Shown in pieces: positions 1 through 7,983 of a stretch of 37,889 nucleotides of DNA. Position 1 is the first letter of the stretch; every line of letters begins with the position of its first letter. The notes under the pieces were generated by a model. The model was not told where the DNA came from, searched no databases, and saw nothing but the letters and a program-made list of their open reading frames with translations. A program made the translations under genes and the position numbers. The stretch is from NCBI GenBank assembly GCA_050115935.1, contig JASFPO010000004.1, positions 1 through 37,889 of the forward strand, in the 5' to 3' direction. The stretch is from GCA-020344715 sp050115935 (GTDB lineage: Archaea; Thermoproteota; Bathyarchaeia; Bathyarchaeales; Bathyarchaeaceae).

Positions 1-141
1 CATGTGTAAGTATTTTGCCTTGCGTGTCTTGACACTGAAATGAGATGCTTAGCATTTCGGTGTTTCCTACTTCTCTTGTAGTTCTGTGTTGAAGCTTTTT
101 CAGCTGTGTGCGCCTGCAATAAGGCTATCTGATGGACGCTG

Positions 142-1437
142 TTACTCTTCTGTTGAATTTTGTCTTCGCAAGCGTAGTCTAATTGTCAAGATCTTTTCTG
201 TTGCGAAGATTCTTGCAGCCACATAGAGAATGACTAAGGTAAATATGGTTACATAGACTATGCCCCAGATCGCGGTGAAGTAATCTCCTGTGAGCATCGC
301 TCGAGCCGCCAACATTGGATGAGTGAAGGGTATTGCCAGCAAAATAATTCTCAAGGCAAACGGCAACGTGTTTATGTCTGCAAACATTAGAACCAACATT
401 GGAATGAATAACGGCAGATATGCAAAGCCAAGCAAAGACTGGGCACCTCGCACGTCTTCTGCGAAAACTGAAACGACAACTGCTAATGCCAAGGCTGAAA
501 GCAACGAGACGAAAAGCGATACTCCAAGAATTGCGTAGCCAAGCAATCCAGGAGCAAGCCCGATAGTAGCAAGATCAACCGCTGTCTGAGTGGGCGTTCC
601 AAATGCAAAAGAACCCACGTAATAGCTTACTCCTACAATTGTGGTTATTGCACCCAACACTGCCACAAAGACCGAGCCTGTCAACTTGCCAATTAGCATT
701 GTAAAACGACTGATAGGTAGACTAAGCAATGTTTCCAACGTTTTCTCCTCTTTCTCTGAAGCAACAGAGGTTGCTGCTAATTGCATCGCTAGAATGATTA
801 GCATCATTATGGCTAGGGGGAAGCCGAAAAACTGCGACATAGCCACAGCGAAAAGAGTGTCCGGGTTTATGTCGACAGGTTCTCCCCTAACAATGGATTT
901 TGCAGAGATTTCAATCGGATTTAGAACAATCTCTGGCTCTAGATCTGCTTCTGCTAGGCTTTGGTCTATCAGACTTCGCTCGAAGTACTGCAAAAGACTG
1001 TTTACTGCTGAGAAGACACCACTCTCAGCAATGCCGCCACCTCTGAAAACCCCGTAAACCCTTAGCTCTGCTCTCACATCATTTGTGAGGTTTTCGCTGA
1101 AGCCTTCAGGTATGATTACAACTGCTGTGACATCTGAATCTTGGACATCGCTTGAAACTTCCTCAATACTTGAGGCGTTAAGTATCTCCACTTTCAGATT
1201 TTCATAGGATCTCATGATGTCTGTTAGGTTTTGGGCAAAAACGTCATTGTCAAGATCTATGACTGCAATTGCTATGTTTTTCATGCTTTCCATCGCGGCT
1301 TCCTGAGACGTTCTTATCATTAAACCCATCAACGGAAACATCAGCAAAGGAACAAGAACTATGCCCAAAAGTATCCTCGGATCTCGAACAAGCTCCTTCA
1401 CTTCCTTCTTCACAATGTTTCTTAATCCGCTAAGCAA
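142..1437 (-). CDS. ABC-2 type transporter permease (NatB-like)
   Basis: This is an integral membrane permease of an ABC-2 type exporter, probably working with the ATPase encoded just upstream. The protein has one membrane segment near the N-terminus (around FPLMGLMI), a large extracytoplasmic domain of about 150 residues, and five to six C-terminal membrane segments. The motif EKEEKTLETLLSLPISR, typical of NatB/ABC-2 permeases, precedes the C-terminal bundle. I chose the TTG at 1437 (431 residues) because AAGGTGGTG lies just upstream and the start overlaps the ATPase stop by 8 nt, which suggests translational coupling. An in-frame TTG at 1467 would add ten basic residues. The substrate is unknown. 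Na+ export is the classical NatAB role, but drug or lipid export is equally possible. Confidence 0.85.
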   Translation of the reverse strand: MLSGLRNIVKKEVKELVRDPRILLGIVLVPLLMFPLMGLMIRTSQEAAMESMKNIAIAVIDLDNDVFAQNLTDIMRSYENLKVEILNASSIEEVSSDVQDSDVTAVVIIPEGFSENLTNDVRAELRVYGVFRGGGIAESGVFSAVNSLLQYFERSLIDQSLAEADLEPEIVLNPIEISAKSIVRGEPVDINPDTLFAVAMSQFFGFPLAIMMLIILAMQLAATSVASEKEEKTLETLLSLPISRFTMLIGKLTGSVFVAVLGAITTIVGVSYYVGSFAFGTPTQTAVDLATIGLAPGLLGYAILGVSLFVSLLSALALAVVVSVFAEDVRGAQSLLGFAYLPLFIPMLVLMFADINTLPFALRIILLAIPFTHPMLAARAMLTGDYFTAIWGIVYVTIFTLVILYVAARIFATEKILTIRLRLRRQNSTEE

Positions 1438-2182
1438 GATGCACCACCTTCGCAAAAGCCTCTTCAAGATTTGCCGCCTTATACTTGTCTTTGAGCTCTG
1501 CTGATGTGCCCTCGGCCAAGATCTTGCCTTTGTTCATAAGGGCGACACGGTCGCAGAGATGTTCAACTTCAAGCATGTTATGACTTGAAAGCAAAACTGT
1601 GACTCCATGCTCTCGCACGTACTGCTTGATTATTCCTCTCACGTGGTAGGCGTGAAGAACATCTAAGCCGCTGGTCGGCTCATCGAGCACTGCGAGCTTA
1701 GGCTTGTTCATGAGGGCTCTTGCCACAAGAAGACGTCGTTTCATGCCCTTGCTGTATGTTTTCACTCTATCTTTGAGTCGCTTACCTAAGCCAGAAATTT
1801 CAGCAGCGTTGGCAACTACAGTCTTCAACTCTGCTTTGCTGGTGCTGTTAAACCTTGCCATGAACTCCAAGTACTCAAAACCCGACAAGTTCTTGTAGGC
1901 TCCAGCCTCCTCTGGAAGATAGCTTATGATTCTCCGAACATCAGAAGCCTCATGCACAACATCTCGGTCAAACACTTCTACAGAGCCCGAGGTCGGTATC
2001 AACAGTGTAGAAACAATTCTAAGCGCTGTTGTCTTGCCAGCACCATTAGGACCAATCAATCCGTAGATTTCGTTTCTTTTCACATCGAAACTTAAACCAT
2101 CGAGAGCTCTTACATTACCGAAAACTTTCACAATGCCCTTTGCCTTGATGGCAAAACTCATGTGAACCACATCAACAAGCAA
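1430..2182 (-). CDS. ABC transporter ATP-binding protein (NatA-like)
   Basis: This is the cytoplasmic ATPase subunit that powers the ABC-2 permease encoded downstream on the same strand. Walker A is GPNGAGKTT (residues 44-52). The signature loop is degenerate, YSKGMKRR, as often seen in NatA/CcmA-type ATPases. Walker B and the D-loop read LAVLDEPTSGLD, and the H-loop is SSHNM. Its 250 residues are normal for the family. The start is TTG at 2182, preceded by AAGGAAG. An ATG at 2161 (MSFAIKAKG) is a credible alternative. Two A/T-rich boxes on the minus strand, TTTAAA at 2207-2212 and CATATATT near 2259-2266, could be its TATA element. The family call is certain; the substrate is not. Confidence 0.92.
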   Translation of the reverse strand: MLVDVVHMSFAIKAKGIVKVFGNVRALDGLSFDVKRNEIYGLIGPNGAGKTTALRIVSTLLIPTSGSVEVFDRDVVHEASDVRRIISYLPEEAGAYKNLSGFEYLEFMARFNSTSKAELKTVVANAAEISGLGKRLKDRVKTYSKGMKRRLLVARALMNKPKLAVLDEPTSGLDVLHAYHVRGIIKQYVREHGVTVLLSSHNMLEVEHLCDRVALMNKGKILAEGTSAELKDKYKAANLEEAFAKVVHLA

Positions 2183-2335
2183 TTGTCTTCCTTAAACGCA
2201 TATCCATTTAAACGTTTTGAAAACATTAAGCAGAGAATTCAATGCTGACATGTTATTCAATATATGAATTGCGTGCGCACGTTATTGCTGCGTCTTTCAT
2301 CCTAAGAACTCTCAGACTGACGACGAATAGTAAAG

Positions 2336-2358
2336 ACTGAGAAAGAAAGAAAAAGGGA
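2336..2358 (-). terminator. T-rich terminator-like tract after the secreted-protein gene
   Basis: Read on the minus strand, a pyrimidine tract with several T runs lies just after the stop of the gene ending at 2368. This fits archaeal U-tract termination. No strong hairpin precedes it. Confidence 0.4.
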
Positions 2359-2367
2359 AGTGAGATT

Positions 2368-2898
2368 CTAATATCTCACCTGAATGTCGAAAGATTCAGT
2401 TCCGCTCGCAATTGTAGCATTGACTTCGAATGTCATTCGCAGGTAGTCGCTTTGGCCCAAAGCACTTGCGTGGAAATCAGCAGAATCTGTCAAGTCCAAC
2501 GTGGCATTGAATGTCCACGTCCCTGGTACTGTGGCGTTTTCGAAGACATGCATTTTTGCTTCTTGGAAGTTGCTCGATGAGACAGCCGTCGGTATTGTAA
2601 TATTGTAGTTGAGTGCGCCACCGGTTCCATTATTCTTCAGGAAGAGGCATTCTGTGAAGTTTATCGGTGTTCCTTGTTCCACATCCAAGTCAACAGTAGC
2701 GGTGCTGCCAGCTATCGAGGCGTCGCCAGGAGCATCGGAGCCAAGTATCCACACCATTTGCGCACTGCCAACTGTGATGCTTCCGTCAATGTACATGTAC
2801 CTATAGATTTCTGCGCTTGCTGTTGCAATTAAGAGAGATGATGCTAACAATGCCAAGAGCTTAAGTGACTTTCTACGGTTTATTTTCTTCAAGTCCAT
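2368..2898 (-). CDS. Small secreted beta-rich protein, possibly TasA/archaeal-bundling-pilin-like
   Basis: This is a predicted exported protein of 176 residues. It has a basic N-terminus (KKINRRK), a hydrophobic core (LLALLASSLLIATASA) and probable cleavage after ATASA. The mature part is about 150 residues, rich in T, S, N and hydrophobic alternation with several N-x-S/T sites and no Cys, which suggests a beta-sandwich surface protein. The ATG at 2898 is chosen because a perfect SD (GGAGGTGA) lies 8 nt upstream; a GTG at 2910 is less likely. The SD contains the stop codon of the upstream membrane-protein gene, so the two are co-translated. Such a strong SD suggests an abundant product. Similarity to TasA/camelysin or archaeal bundling pilins is my guess from length and composition only. 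Confidence 0.7.
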   Translation of the reverse strand: MDLKKINRRKSLKLLALLASSLLIATASAEIYRYMYIDGSITVGSAQMVWILGSDAPGDASIAGSTATVDLDVEQGTPINFTECLFLKNNGTGGALNYNITIPTAVSSSNFQEAKMHVFENATVPGTWTFNATLDLTDSADFHASALGQSDYLRMTFEVNATIASGTESFDIQVRY

Positions 2899-2906
2899 TC
2901 TCTGTT

Positions 2907-2914
2907 TCACCTCC
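2907..2914 (-). promoter_or_regulatory. Perfect Shine-Dalgarno site, overlapping a stop codon
   Basis: Read on the minus strand this is GGAGGTGA, whose last three bases are the TGA stop of the 228-residue membrane protein gene. It lies 8 nt before the ATG at 2898. This fixes the start of the secreted protein and couples the two genes. It is the strongest SD I noticed in the window. Confidence 0.75.
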
Positions 2915-3593
2915 TTCGTCTTTTCTTCAGAGCTTCAGACACTAGTCTGAGAAACACATAGATGCTGGCCCCCAACACCATAAACACAGCAACCCCCAAC
3001 GCCATGGCACTGAAAACAAATGTGGAGCCACGCCAAGCCGGCACGAGAAAAGCATAGACGCAGACCCCGGCAAGAACAGCTACAATTATTGCTGTCAGAT
3101 CCCTCCATTTTGGCTTGAAGAACGCGTGTAAGCTCACCGCTAGGACCAATGTGTCAAAGATAAGCACTGCAAAAAAGACGCTTTCTAATGGAATTGCTGA
3201 GAAATCGACAAAGGGTTGAGTTGTGGTGCTTGCATAATTGTAGATGAAAAAGATTGAAGCAAGAACAGCAGGAACCGTAGCTGAACCTAGAAAGATCTTC
3301 GAAATCAACTGCCGCTTCTTGAGAAATGCCAGATAAACATTGAGTGCAATCACATTGGATATCGCAACCATGAAATAGACGAAGCAATACCAGAAACGTG
3401 TGTTTTCCCCGAACGTTGATATGAACTCCTTGCTAACCAGTAGTTGACCAAAACCTGTGAGCCCGGCCAATTGATACAAGTAGGGAATCATTGAAGGGAA
3501 GTATTTGTCCAAGAGGCATGATAGTAGACTGAGTGCTAGAAAGACGTTCAAGCCTAGCAATGCAAATAGCTCTGGTTGTACTTGTGGGGGCAC
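2907..3593 (-). CDS. Multi-pass membrane protein of unknown function
   Basis: I do not recognise this 228-residue protein. It has about seven hydrophobic segments, roughly at residues 8-28, 35-52, 67-92, 98-120, 136-160, 166-186 and 190-216, and ends in a very basic tail (KKRRRR), which suggests a cytoplasmic C-terminus. No catalytic motif stands out. It is the first gene of a two-gene unit. Its stop lies inside the SD of the downstream secreted-protein gene, so the two products are probably made together and may interact, for example as an exporter, anchor or assembly factor. The start is ATG at 3593. Confidence 0.75.
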   Translation of the reverse strand: MPPQVQPELFALLGLNVFLALSLLSCLLDKYFPSMIPYLYQLAGLTGFGQLLVSKEFISTFGENTRFWYCFVYFMVAISNVIALNVYLAFLKKRQLISKIFLGSATVPAVLASIFFIYNYASTTTQPFVDFSAIPLESVFFAVLIFDTLVLAVSLHAFFKPKWRDLTAIIVAVLAGVCVYAFLVPAWRGSTFVFSAMALGVAVFMVLGASIYVFLRLVSEALKKRRRR

Positions 3594-3633
3594 TGTCCTA
3601 ACCAGCTGATTGCTTTCTAGCTCTACGGAAATC

Positions 3634-3641
3634 TTATTTAA
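3634..3641 (-). promoter_or_regulatory. TATA-like box for the membrane/secreted protein pair
   Basis: On the minus strand TTAAATAA lies about 45 nt before the ATG at 3593. This would place transcription start near 3610. The call rests on spacing and A/T content only. Confidence 0.35.
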
Positions 3642-3767
3642 CTCATATGAAGTCTGAATCTGAATCCGAATAGAACAGGGCAGAAGCTATCTTTGAGAAA
3701 TCTGCCATTTTAGAGCATTCTAGTAGAATCTTTATCTATAAAGAAGTTCTAGTATTCCAAACTAGAG

Positions 3768-3778
3768 ATAAATCTTAT
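3768..3778 (+). promoter_or_regulatory. TATA-like element upstream of the AbrB-like gene
   Basis: ATAAATCTTAT lies about 47-57 nt before the TTG at 3825, predicting a transcription start near 3800. The identical 11-mer occurs at 4364-4374 upstream of the first glycosyltransferase gene, in both cases preceded by CTAGA. Confidence 0.45.
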
Positions 3779-3824
3779 ATCCAGAGACATTCGACATAGA
3801 AAAAAGTCGATTGGTTGTGAGAGC

Positions 3825-3974
3825 TTGGCTAAGGGGAACCAGAAGAAAGAGGAAATGGTCTTCACGGCTTACGTTCGCATCGAAGGAAGGATAACCATTC
3901 CTATGGAAATCAGAGACATTTTGAATATTAAACGAGGCGATCCAGTTGAATGCCGGATCAAGAAAGTCAGGTGA
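3825..3974 (+). CDS. AbrB/SpoVT-type (MazE-like) mini DNA-binding protein
   Basis: This is a 49-residue protein with one swapped-hairpin AbrB domain. The core, VRIEGRITIPMEIRDILNIK followed by RGDPVECRI, matches the family pattern of a beta strand, G-R-I-T-I-P, an R-x-x-L helix, then G-D. Such proteins bind DNA as dimers and often act as autoregulators or antitoxins. The start is TTG at 3825, preceded by GTGA at 3817-3820. The next gene begins 7 nt after the stop, with GGTGA of this gene's end serving as its SD, so the two form an operon. It has no toxin-like PIN or MazF partner; the partner is an uncharacterised helical protein. A local transcription factor or an antitoxin are both possible. 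Confidence 0.75.
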   Translation: MAKGNQKKEEMVFTAYVRIEGRITIPMEIRDILNIKRGDPVECRIKKVR

Positions 3975-3981
3975 GAAGCAG

Positions 3982-4362
3982 ATGACAGGATGGACCAGTG
4001 TTCCTCTCTCACATGTTGAATTGATTAGATTGCGAGCTAAGGCTCATCGTCGTGGTGTTTGGTATAAGGCTCTGAGCAGGATTGAGCAGGCATTAATGAA
4101 TCTGGCCATAAGAGTTGTGGAAAAGGTGCGCAGCCGAGTTCTAGCGAGGTCTTTGACCAGTGTTGTAGAGAAGCTGTTGCATTCCATGGAAAGTCAGGTT
4201 GCGTATCTAATCAGATCTGTTGGATGCCCGTTGGCAGAGAGATTGAGTGCAATTGCCCAAAAATGGGGAAACAATTCCGCTAAGTATTGGGTTCAAGATC
4301 GGGGGTTTCTTCAGTACCTGGCTGTGACACAGAAAAACTTGTCTTCACTATTCAGAATCTAG
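3982..4362 (+). CDS. Conserved-looking helical protein of unknown function, operon partner of AbrB-like gene
   Basis: I do not recognise a named family in this 126-residue protein. It is mostly amphipathic helix and strongly basic, with stretches such as RLRAKAHRRGVWYKALSR and VVEKVRSRVLARSL, and has no signal peptide or clear membrane segment. The start is ATG at 3982 because GGTGA precedes it with proper spacing. An upstream in-frame ATG at 3946 would overlap the AbrB-like gene. Co-transcription with an AbrB-like protein suggests a regulatory pair or toxin-antitoxin-like module, but nothing in the sequence shows toxicity or nuclease residues. It could also be a structural or nucleic-acid-binding protein. 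Confidence 0.65.
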   Translation: MTGWTSVPLSHVELIRLRAKAHRRGVWYKALSRIEQALMNLAIRVVEKVRSRVLARSLTSVVEKLLHSMESQVAYLIRSVGCPLAERLSAIAQKWGNNSAKYWVQDRGFLQYLAVTQKNLSSLFRI

Positions 4363-4363
4363 A

Positions 4364-4374
4364 ATAAATCTTAT
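4364..4374 (+). promoter_or_regulatory. TATA-like element before the glycan cluster
   Basis: ATAAATCTTAT sits directly after the preceding stop codon and predicts a transcription start near 4395. That is just before AAGGAG (4402-4407) and the proposed CTG start at 4417. It is identical to the element at 3768-3778. Confidence 0.45.
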
Positions 4375-4416
4375 GAGCAACTCAAGGAAACTCCGTGCTC
4401 TAAGGAGCATACTAGC

Positions 4417-5682
4417 CTGAACATACTTTACATAGCAGTAATCCTAGTACTCTCTATCCTCTATATCTGGAGCATCTACAACATACCTATTCTAGCTGCT
4501 GGGGTAAGAGATCTTCTAAGAAGAAACAAAGAAACCAAGAAATATTCACACTCAAACAGGAAGAAGCAACCTGTCTTTTCCATCCTGGTTCCTGCAAAAG
4601 ATGAGGAAAAAGTAGTAGGTAGACTCTTAGATGCTACGCTAAAGCTCAACTATCCGTCGCAAAGAAAAGAAATCATTGTCGTTGAAGATGGGTCAACAGA
4701 TAAAACTGTAGAAATATGTGAAAACTACTCCAGGCGATATGCAGACCAAATAAAGCTAATTCGACAAGATGAGTCAAATGGTAAGCCTTCAGCTCTAAAC
4801 TATGCTCTCAAACACGCAAGTGGAGAAATCGTGGCCGTGTTTGATGCCGATAATGTTCTAGAGCGAGATATGTTGCTGAGAGTAGCTAAACACTTTGAAG
4901 ACAAATCTCTATCAGCTCTCCAAGGCAGAGCATGTTCCATCAACACCCATGAGAACATGCTGACAAAATTCATATCCTACGAAGAAGCCGTACGTTATGA
5001 AACATACATAAGAGGCAAAGATGTCCTAAAACTGTTTGTGCCTTTGACCGGCAGCTGCTACTTCATCCGACGAAATGTCCTCGAAGATGTCGGCGGTTGG
5101 GATGACCAAGCATTATCAGAAGATATGGAGATGGCTGCCAAGCTCACAAAGAGGGATCATAACATAAAATATGCCCCAGATGTGCAGTCATGGCAGGAAA
5201 ACCCTACAAGTTTTGCTCAACTGTTCAAACAGAGAACTAGATGGTTCAGAGGATCGATGGAAGTTTCTTTGAAATATGGAAGCCTTCTTCGAACCTTAAA
5301 TAGGAAGAGTTTCGATGCCGAAATGACCTTGACAGCACCCTTTATGTTTCTTCCATGTGTGCTGGGGTACTTCTTGGGATTGTTTTCTTTAGTTCTTCCC
5401 TTTTCACCTAATCCCGTTTTGACACTTATGTCTCAAGGTCTTGCATTTGTTAACACGATAACTTTGCTTCTGATAGGCATCGCTCTGATCTATCTGACGA
5501 AGCCTAGAAAAACAAGGAATTTGCTATGGTTGCCATTTGTCTATGGTTATTGGATGGCTCAGATCTTCATTGCTCTTTATGCATTCGCTCTGATTGTGTT
5601 GAAAAGGCCGCAAAACTGGATGAAAACCGAGAAAACTGGTACAGTCACTTCTGAGGATCATGTTCTTCCAATACATGATTAA
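4417..5682 (+). CDS. Processive-type family 2 glycosyltransferase (BcsA/hyaluronan-synthase-like), unusual start codon
   Basis: This membrane GT2 probably polymerises or transfers sugars from nucleotide donors. The reading frame is open from the stop at 4362 to 5682. The catalytic domain begins well before the first in-frame GTG (4831), with SILVPAKDEEKVV, IIVVEDGSTDKT and VFDADNVLE (the DxD motif). It continues to QRTRWFRGS, the QxxRW motif of processive enzymes. One membrane segment precedes the domain (ILYIAVILVLSILYIWSIY) and about three to four follow it. No ATG, GTG or TTG exists in frame before 4831. I propose CTG at 4417, preceded by AAGGAG with a 9 nt spacer, giving 421 residues. A sequencing indel is the alternative. 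The first gene of the large cluster. Confidence 0.85.
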   Translation: MNILYIAVILVLSILYIWSIYNIPILAAGVRDLLRRNKETKKYSHSNRKKQPVFSILVPAKDEEKVVGRLLDATLKLNYPSQRKEIIVVEDGSTDKTVEICENYSRRYADQIKLIRQDESNGKPSALNYALKHASGEIVAVFDADNVLERDMLLRVAKHFEDKSLSALQGRACSINTHENMLTKFISYEEAVRYETYIRGKDVLKLFVPLTGSCYFIRRNVLEDVGGWDDQALSEDMEMAAKLTKRDHNIKYAPDVQSWQENPTSFAQLFKQRTRWFRGSMEVSLKYGSLLRTLNRKSFDAEMTLTAPFMFLPCVLGYFLGLFSLVLPFSPNPVLTLMSQGLAFVNTITLLLIGIALIYLTKPRKTRNLLWLPFVYGYWMAQIFIALYAFALIVLKRPQNWMKTEKTGTVTSEDHVLPIHD

Positions 5683-7183
5683 GTATAGAACCCTTCCTGT
5701 CCTAGCTTTTCTCATACCCTTAGCTGTACGGGCTATTCCCGAAATTCTAATAGGACCTTACGTAATTGGATTTGACACGCTCGGCTATTATGTTCCGAAT
5801 GTTTTGACATGGCTGAGATACGGTGTAGATTACTGGCATCTTATTGCCGTGGCCCCGCTCTTTTATACAATACTCCTTGGGGTTACTTCACTTGGAATTC
5901 CAATTGTGATAACCCTTAAAGTTATGCCTCCCCTATTTCATGGCCTTCTAGGTCTTACCGTCTTTTTCTACGCTAGAAAAGCGTTGTCTTGGTCACCAAA
6001 GAAAAGTTTGCTCATGGCCCTTGTTGGAACTCTGTACTTTGTGGCGTTAAGAATCTCCTGGGACATGCTCAGGAACGAGCTTGGCTTGATATTTCTGTTC
6101 ATAGTTCTTGCTTTTCTCCAAGGAAACGTGAGCCATCGGAAACATAGCGTGTTTCTTTCACTAGCAATGTTATCAGTTGTCTTAGCTCATCCACTCGTAG
6201 CTATTGTTATGTTTGCAATAGTTGCAGCTACAATCATACACCTGCTCCTTGACCGCAAAACTTCTGAGATGCGAAGACTTATCATGACTTGCATTCCAGC
6301 GTTATTCTTACTCGTGGTCGTGATCAGTGCAAATTATACAATTTCCCCGAGTTTCTCGGTTGTCAGTGGTTTTCCTGTGAAGGAGTCTGAGGGCTGGTCA
6401 GCACTTTTTGGACATGCATCATACTTCGACATGATGGCAAACACCTTGGGTTTCATGGTTTTCTGTTACTTGCCCCTACTCCCTTTGGTGTTACTGAGTG
6501 TCAAGCTTTTGAGGGATAACCTCCAGATGAAAGCCTGGAGTTTCTGGATTTTCATCGCGATCTCATCTGCGCTTGTTAGCCCAAGTGTCTTTGTTCCAGG
6601 ATTGCATCGCTGGACACTAATGCTCATATATCCTTTCGCTTTCTACGCAACAGATGCGCTTTCTCACTTCAAACCGAATCTGTACCGATTAATCGCTTGT
6701 GTGTTGTTAGTCACGCTAACTGCAGGCTTCATAATGTTGCCGAATGAAGCTCCATTTCCGTATTACACCTTCTTTCCATATCATATGCCAACATCGATGT
6801 TGCAGAACACTGTTTCGTCAAGCGATTGTCAAGACACAGTTAATGTACTGCAATGGTTAGGAAGCAACATGCATGACAACACACGTTTGCTTGCTCATGA
6901 TATCTTTTACGGATGGGCGCTGCTAACTCTCGGTGATAGTAGGATAATTCCCATCGGCTATGGTAACCCTGAGAAGATGGCAGAAGAAATGGTTCAGAAT
7001 GGTTCCTTTGACCAATTGTACCTAATCTGGTGGACTGAAGGAAATGGGTGGCACGGACAACCTACGGTATCCTCTTCCTTCGAGGAGATCTATGAAAGCG
7101 GCAAAATCGCGGTCTTCACCTATAAGCCAATCGTTCATCATAGCGATTCCGATTCTGAAGATTTGAGAAGCATTAAATCTTGA
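5660..7183 (+). CDS. Multi-pass GT-C-like membrane protein
   Basis: This 507-residue protein has about eleven to twelve hydrophobic segments. The first outer loop contains GFDTLGYYVPN, which resembles the acidic D-x-x-x-Y loop of GT-C enzymes that use polyprenyl-phosphate sugars. A soluble C-terminal part of about 130 residues (from DTVNVLQWLGSNM) also resembles the extracytoplasmic domains of that fold. I infer transfer of a lipid-linked sugar on the outer face of the membrane, but no family is certain. The gene overlaps the upstream glycosyltransferase by 23 nt, so the two are coupled. An ATG at 5675 is an alternative start. Confidence 0.75.
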   Translation: MFFQYMIKYRTLPVLAFLIPLAVRAIPEILIGPYVIGFDTLGYYVPNVLTWLRYGVDYWHLIAVAPLFYTILLGVTSLGIPIVITLKVMPPLFHGLLGLTVFFYARKALSWSPKKSLLMALVGTLYFVALRISWDMLRNELGLIFLFIVLAFLQGNVSHRKHSVFLSLAMLSVVLAHPLVAIVMFAIVAATIIHLLLDRKTSEMRRLIMTCIPALFLLVVVISANYTISPSFSVVSGFPVKESEGWSALFGHASYFDMMANTLGFMVFCYLPLLPLVLLSVKLLRDNLQMKAWSFWIFIAISSALVSPSVFVPGLHRWTLMLIYPFAFYATDALSHFKPNLYRLIACVLLVTLTAGFIMLPNEAPFPYYTFFPYHMPTSMLQNTVSSSDCQDTVNVLQWLGSNMHDNTRLLAHDIFYGWALLTLGDSRIIPIGYGNPEKMAEEMVQNGSFDQLYLIWWTEGNGWHGQPTVSSSFEEIYESGKIAVFTYKPIVHHSDSDSEDLRSIKS

Positions 7184-7239
7184 ACGACCCTCTACGGGCA
7201 ATGTATTTGATAATACCGAAAGGTGGTATCTATTCGCAA

Positions 7240-7959
7240 ATGCCCGGAGCTAAGCTCTCGTTTGTTATGCCCGCTTATAACGAAGCAGATTACATAGAGG
7301 GTGCTCTTGATACACTTGATCGTATCTGGAAGGAAACCGGGCTTCCATACGAGATTGTTGTGGTAGACGACGGTAGTATTGACAGCACCGGATTGAAAGC
7401 ATGCAACTATGCTAGCAACAATGGACATGTAAAGGTTGTTAGCTACCGAGAAAATATGGGGAAAGGGCACGCTGTAAAGACAGGTTTTACGAAAGCTGTC
7501 GGTGACGCTATAGTCTTTGTGGATAGCGACTTGGAGATAGACTTGGAAAAGGTTGCATGTTACGTTCGTGCTTTACAGCATGGAGACATAGTCATAGCTT
7601 CAAAACGGCATCCAGAATCAATTGTGGAGATGCCGTTAATACGCAGAATTCTTGGCTACAGCTTCAATCTACTAGTTAGGTTGCTTACTGGGGTAGAGCT
7701 GAAGGATACTCAAACCGGGCTTAAGGCAGTTAAAAGAAGAGCATTTGAAAACGTCTTTTCAAGATTAGCTGTTAAGCGATATGCTTTTGATGTTGAGTTG
7801 CTAGTCGTAGCAAAACTCTATGGCTTGAAAGTTGTAGAGTTGCCAATAAACATTAAGATGAGAGGCTTGTTCAGTCTCAAGGACGTGTGGAGAATGCTTA
7901 TCGACTTGCTGGGAATTAGCTACAGATTGAGAATCTCAAAACATTACTGTTCAGAATAG
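7240..7959 (+). CDS. Family 2 glycosyltransferase, dolichyl-phosphate sugar synthase-like
   Basis: This GT2 resembles the Alg5/DPM1 group, which transfers glucose or mannose to polyprenyl phosphate. Motifs are LSFVMPAYNEADYIEGAL, VVVDDGSIDST, NMGKGHAVKTG and VFVDSDLEID, where the acidic DxD-type metal site lies. DTQTGLKAVKR is typical of the family. It has no strong C-terminal membrane anchor. Its product could feed the GT-C enzymes in the cluster. Start choice is uncertain: ATG at 7240 puts the GT domain at the N-terminus and has AGGTGG about 12 nt upstream. ATG at 7201 and a TTG at 7180 overlapping the previous stop are alternatives. Confidence 0.85.
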   Translation: MPGAKLSFVMPAYNEADYIEGALDTLDRIWKETGLPYEIVVVDDGSIDSTGLKACNYASNNGHVKVVSYRENMGKGHAVKTGFTKAVGDAIVFVDSDLEIDLEKVACYVRALQHGDIVIASKRHPESIVEMPLIRRILGYSFNLLVRLLTGVELKDTQTGLKAVKRRAFENVFSRLAVKRYAFDVELLVVAKLYGLKVVELPINIKMRGLFSLKDVWRMLIDLLGISYRLRISKHYCSE

Positions 7960-7983
7960 TTCGGGACAAGTGAATGTCTTCTC

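Noticed and set aside
1..141. Left end, small palindromic GAAATG/CATTTC arm pair near 42-63
   Set aside because: A six-base stem with no T run, too weak for a terminator call; the rest of the stretch shows nothing.
4373..4420. Short ATG frame (MSNSRKLRALRSILA) as the true start of the GT2 gene
   Set aside because: It is out of frame with the catalytic domain and lies before the SD and predicted transcription start; it fits only if a base is missing. Kept as a note in the finding.
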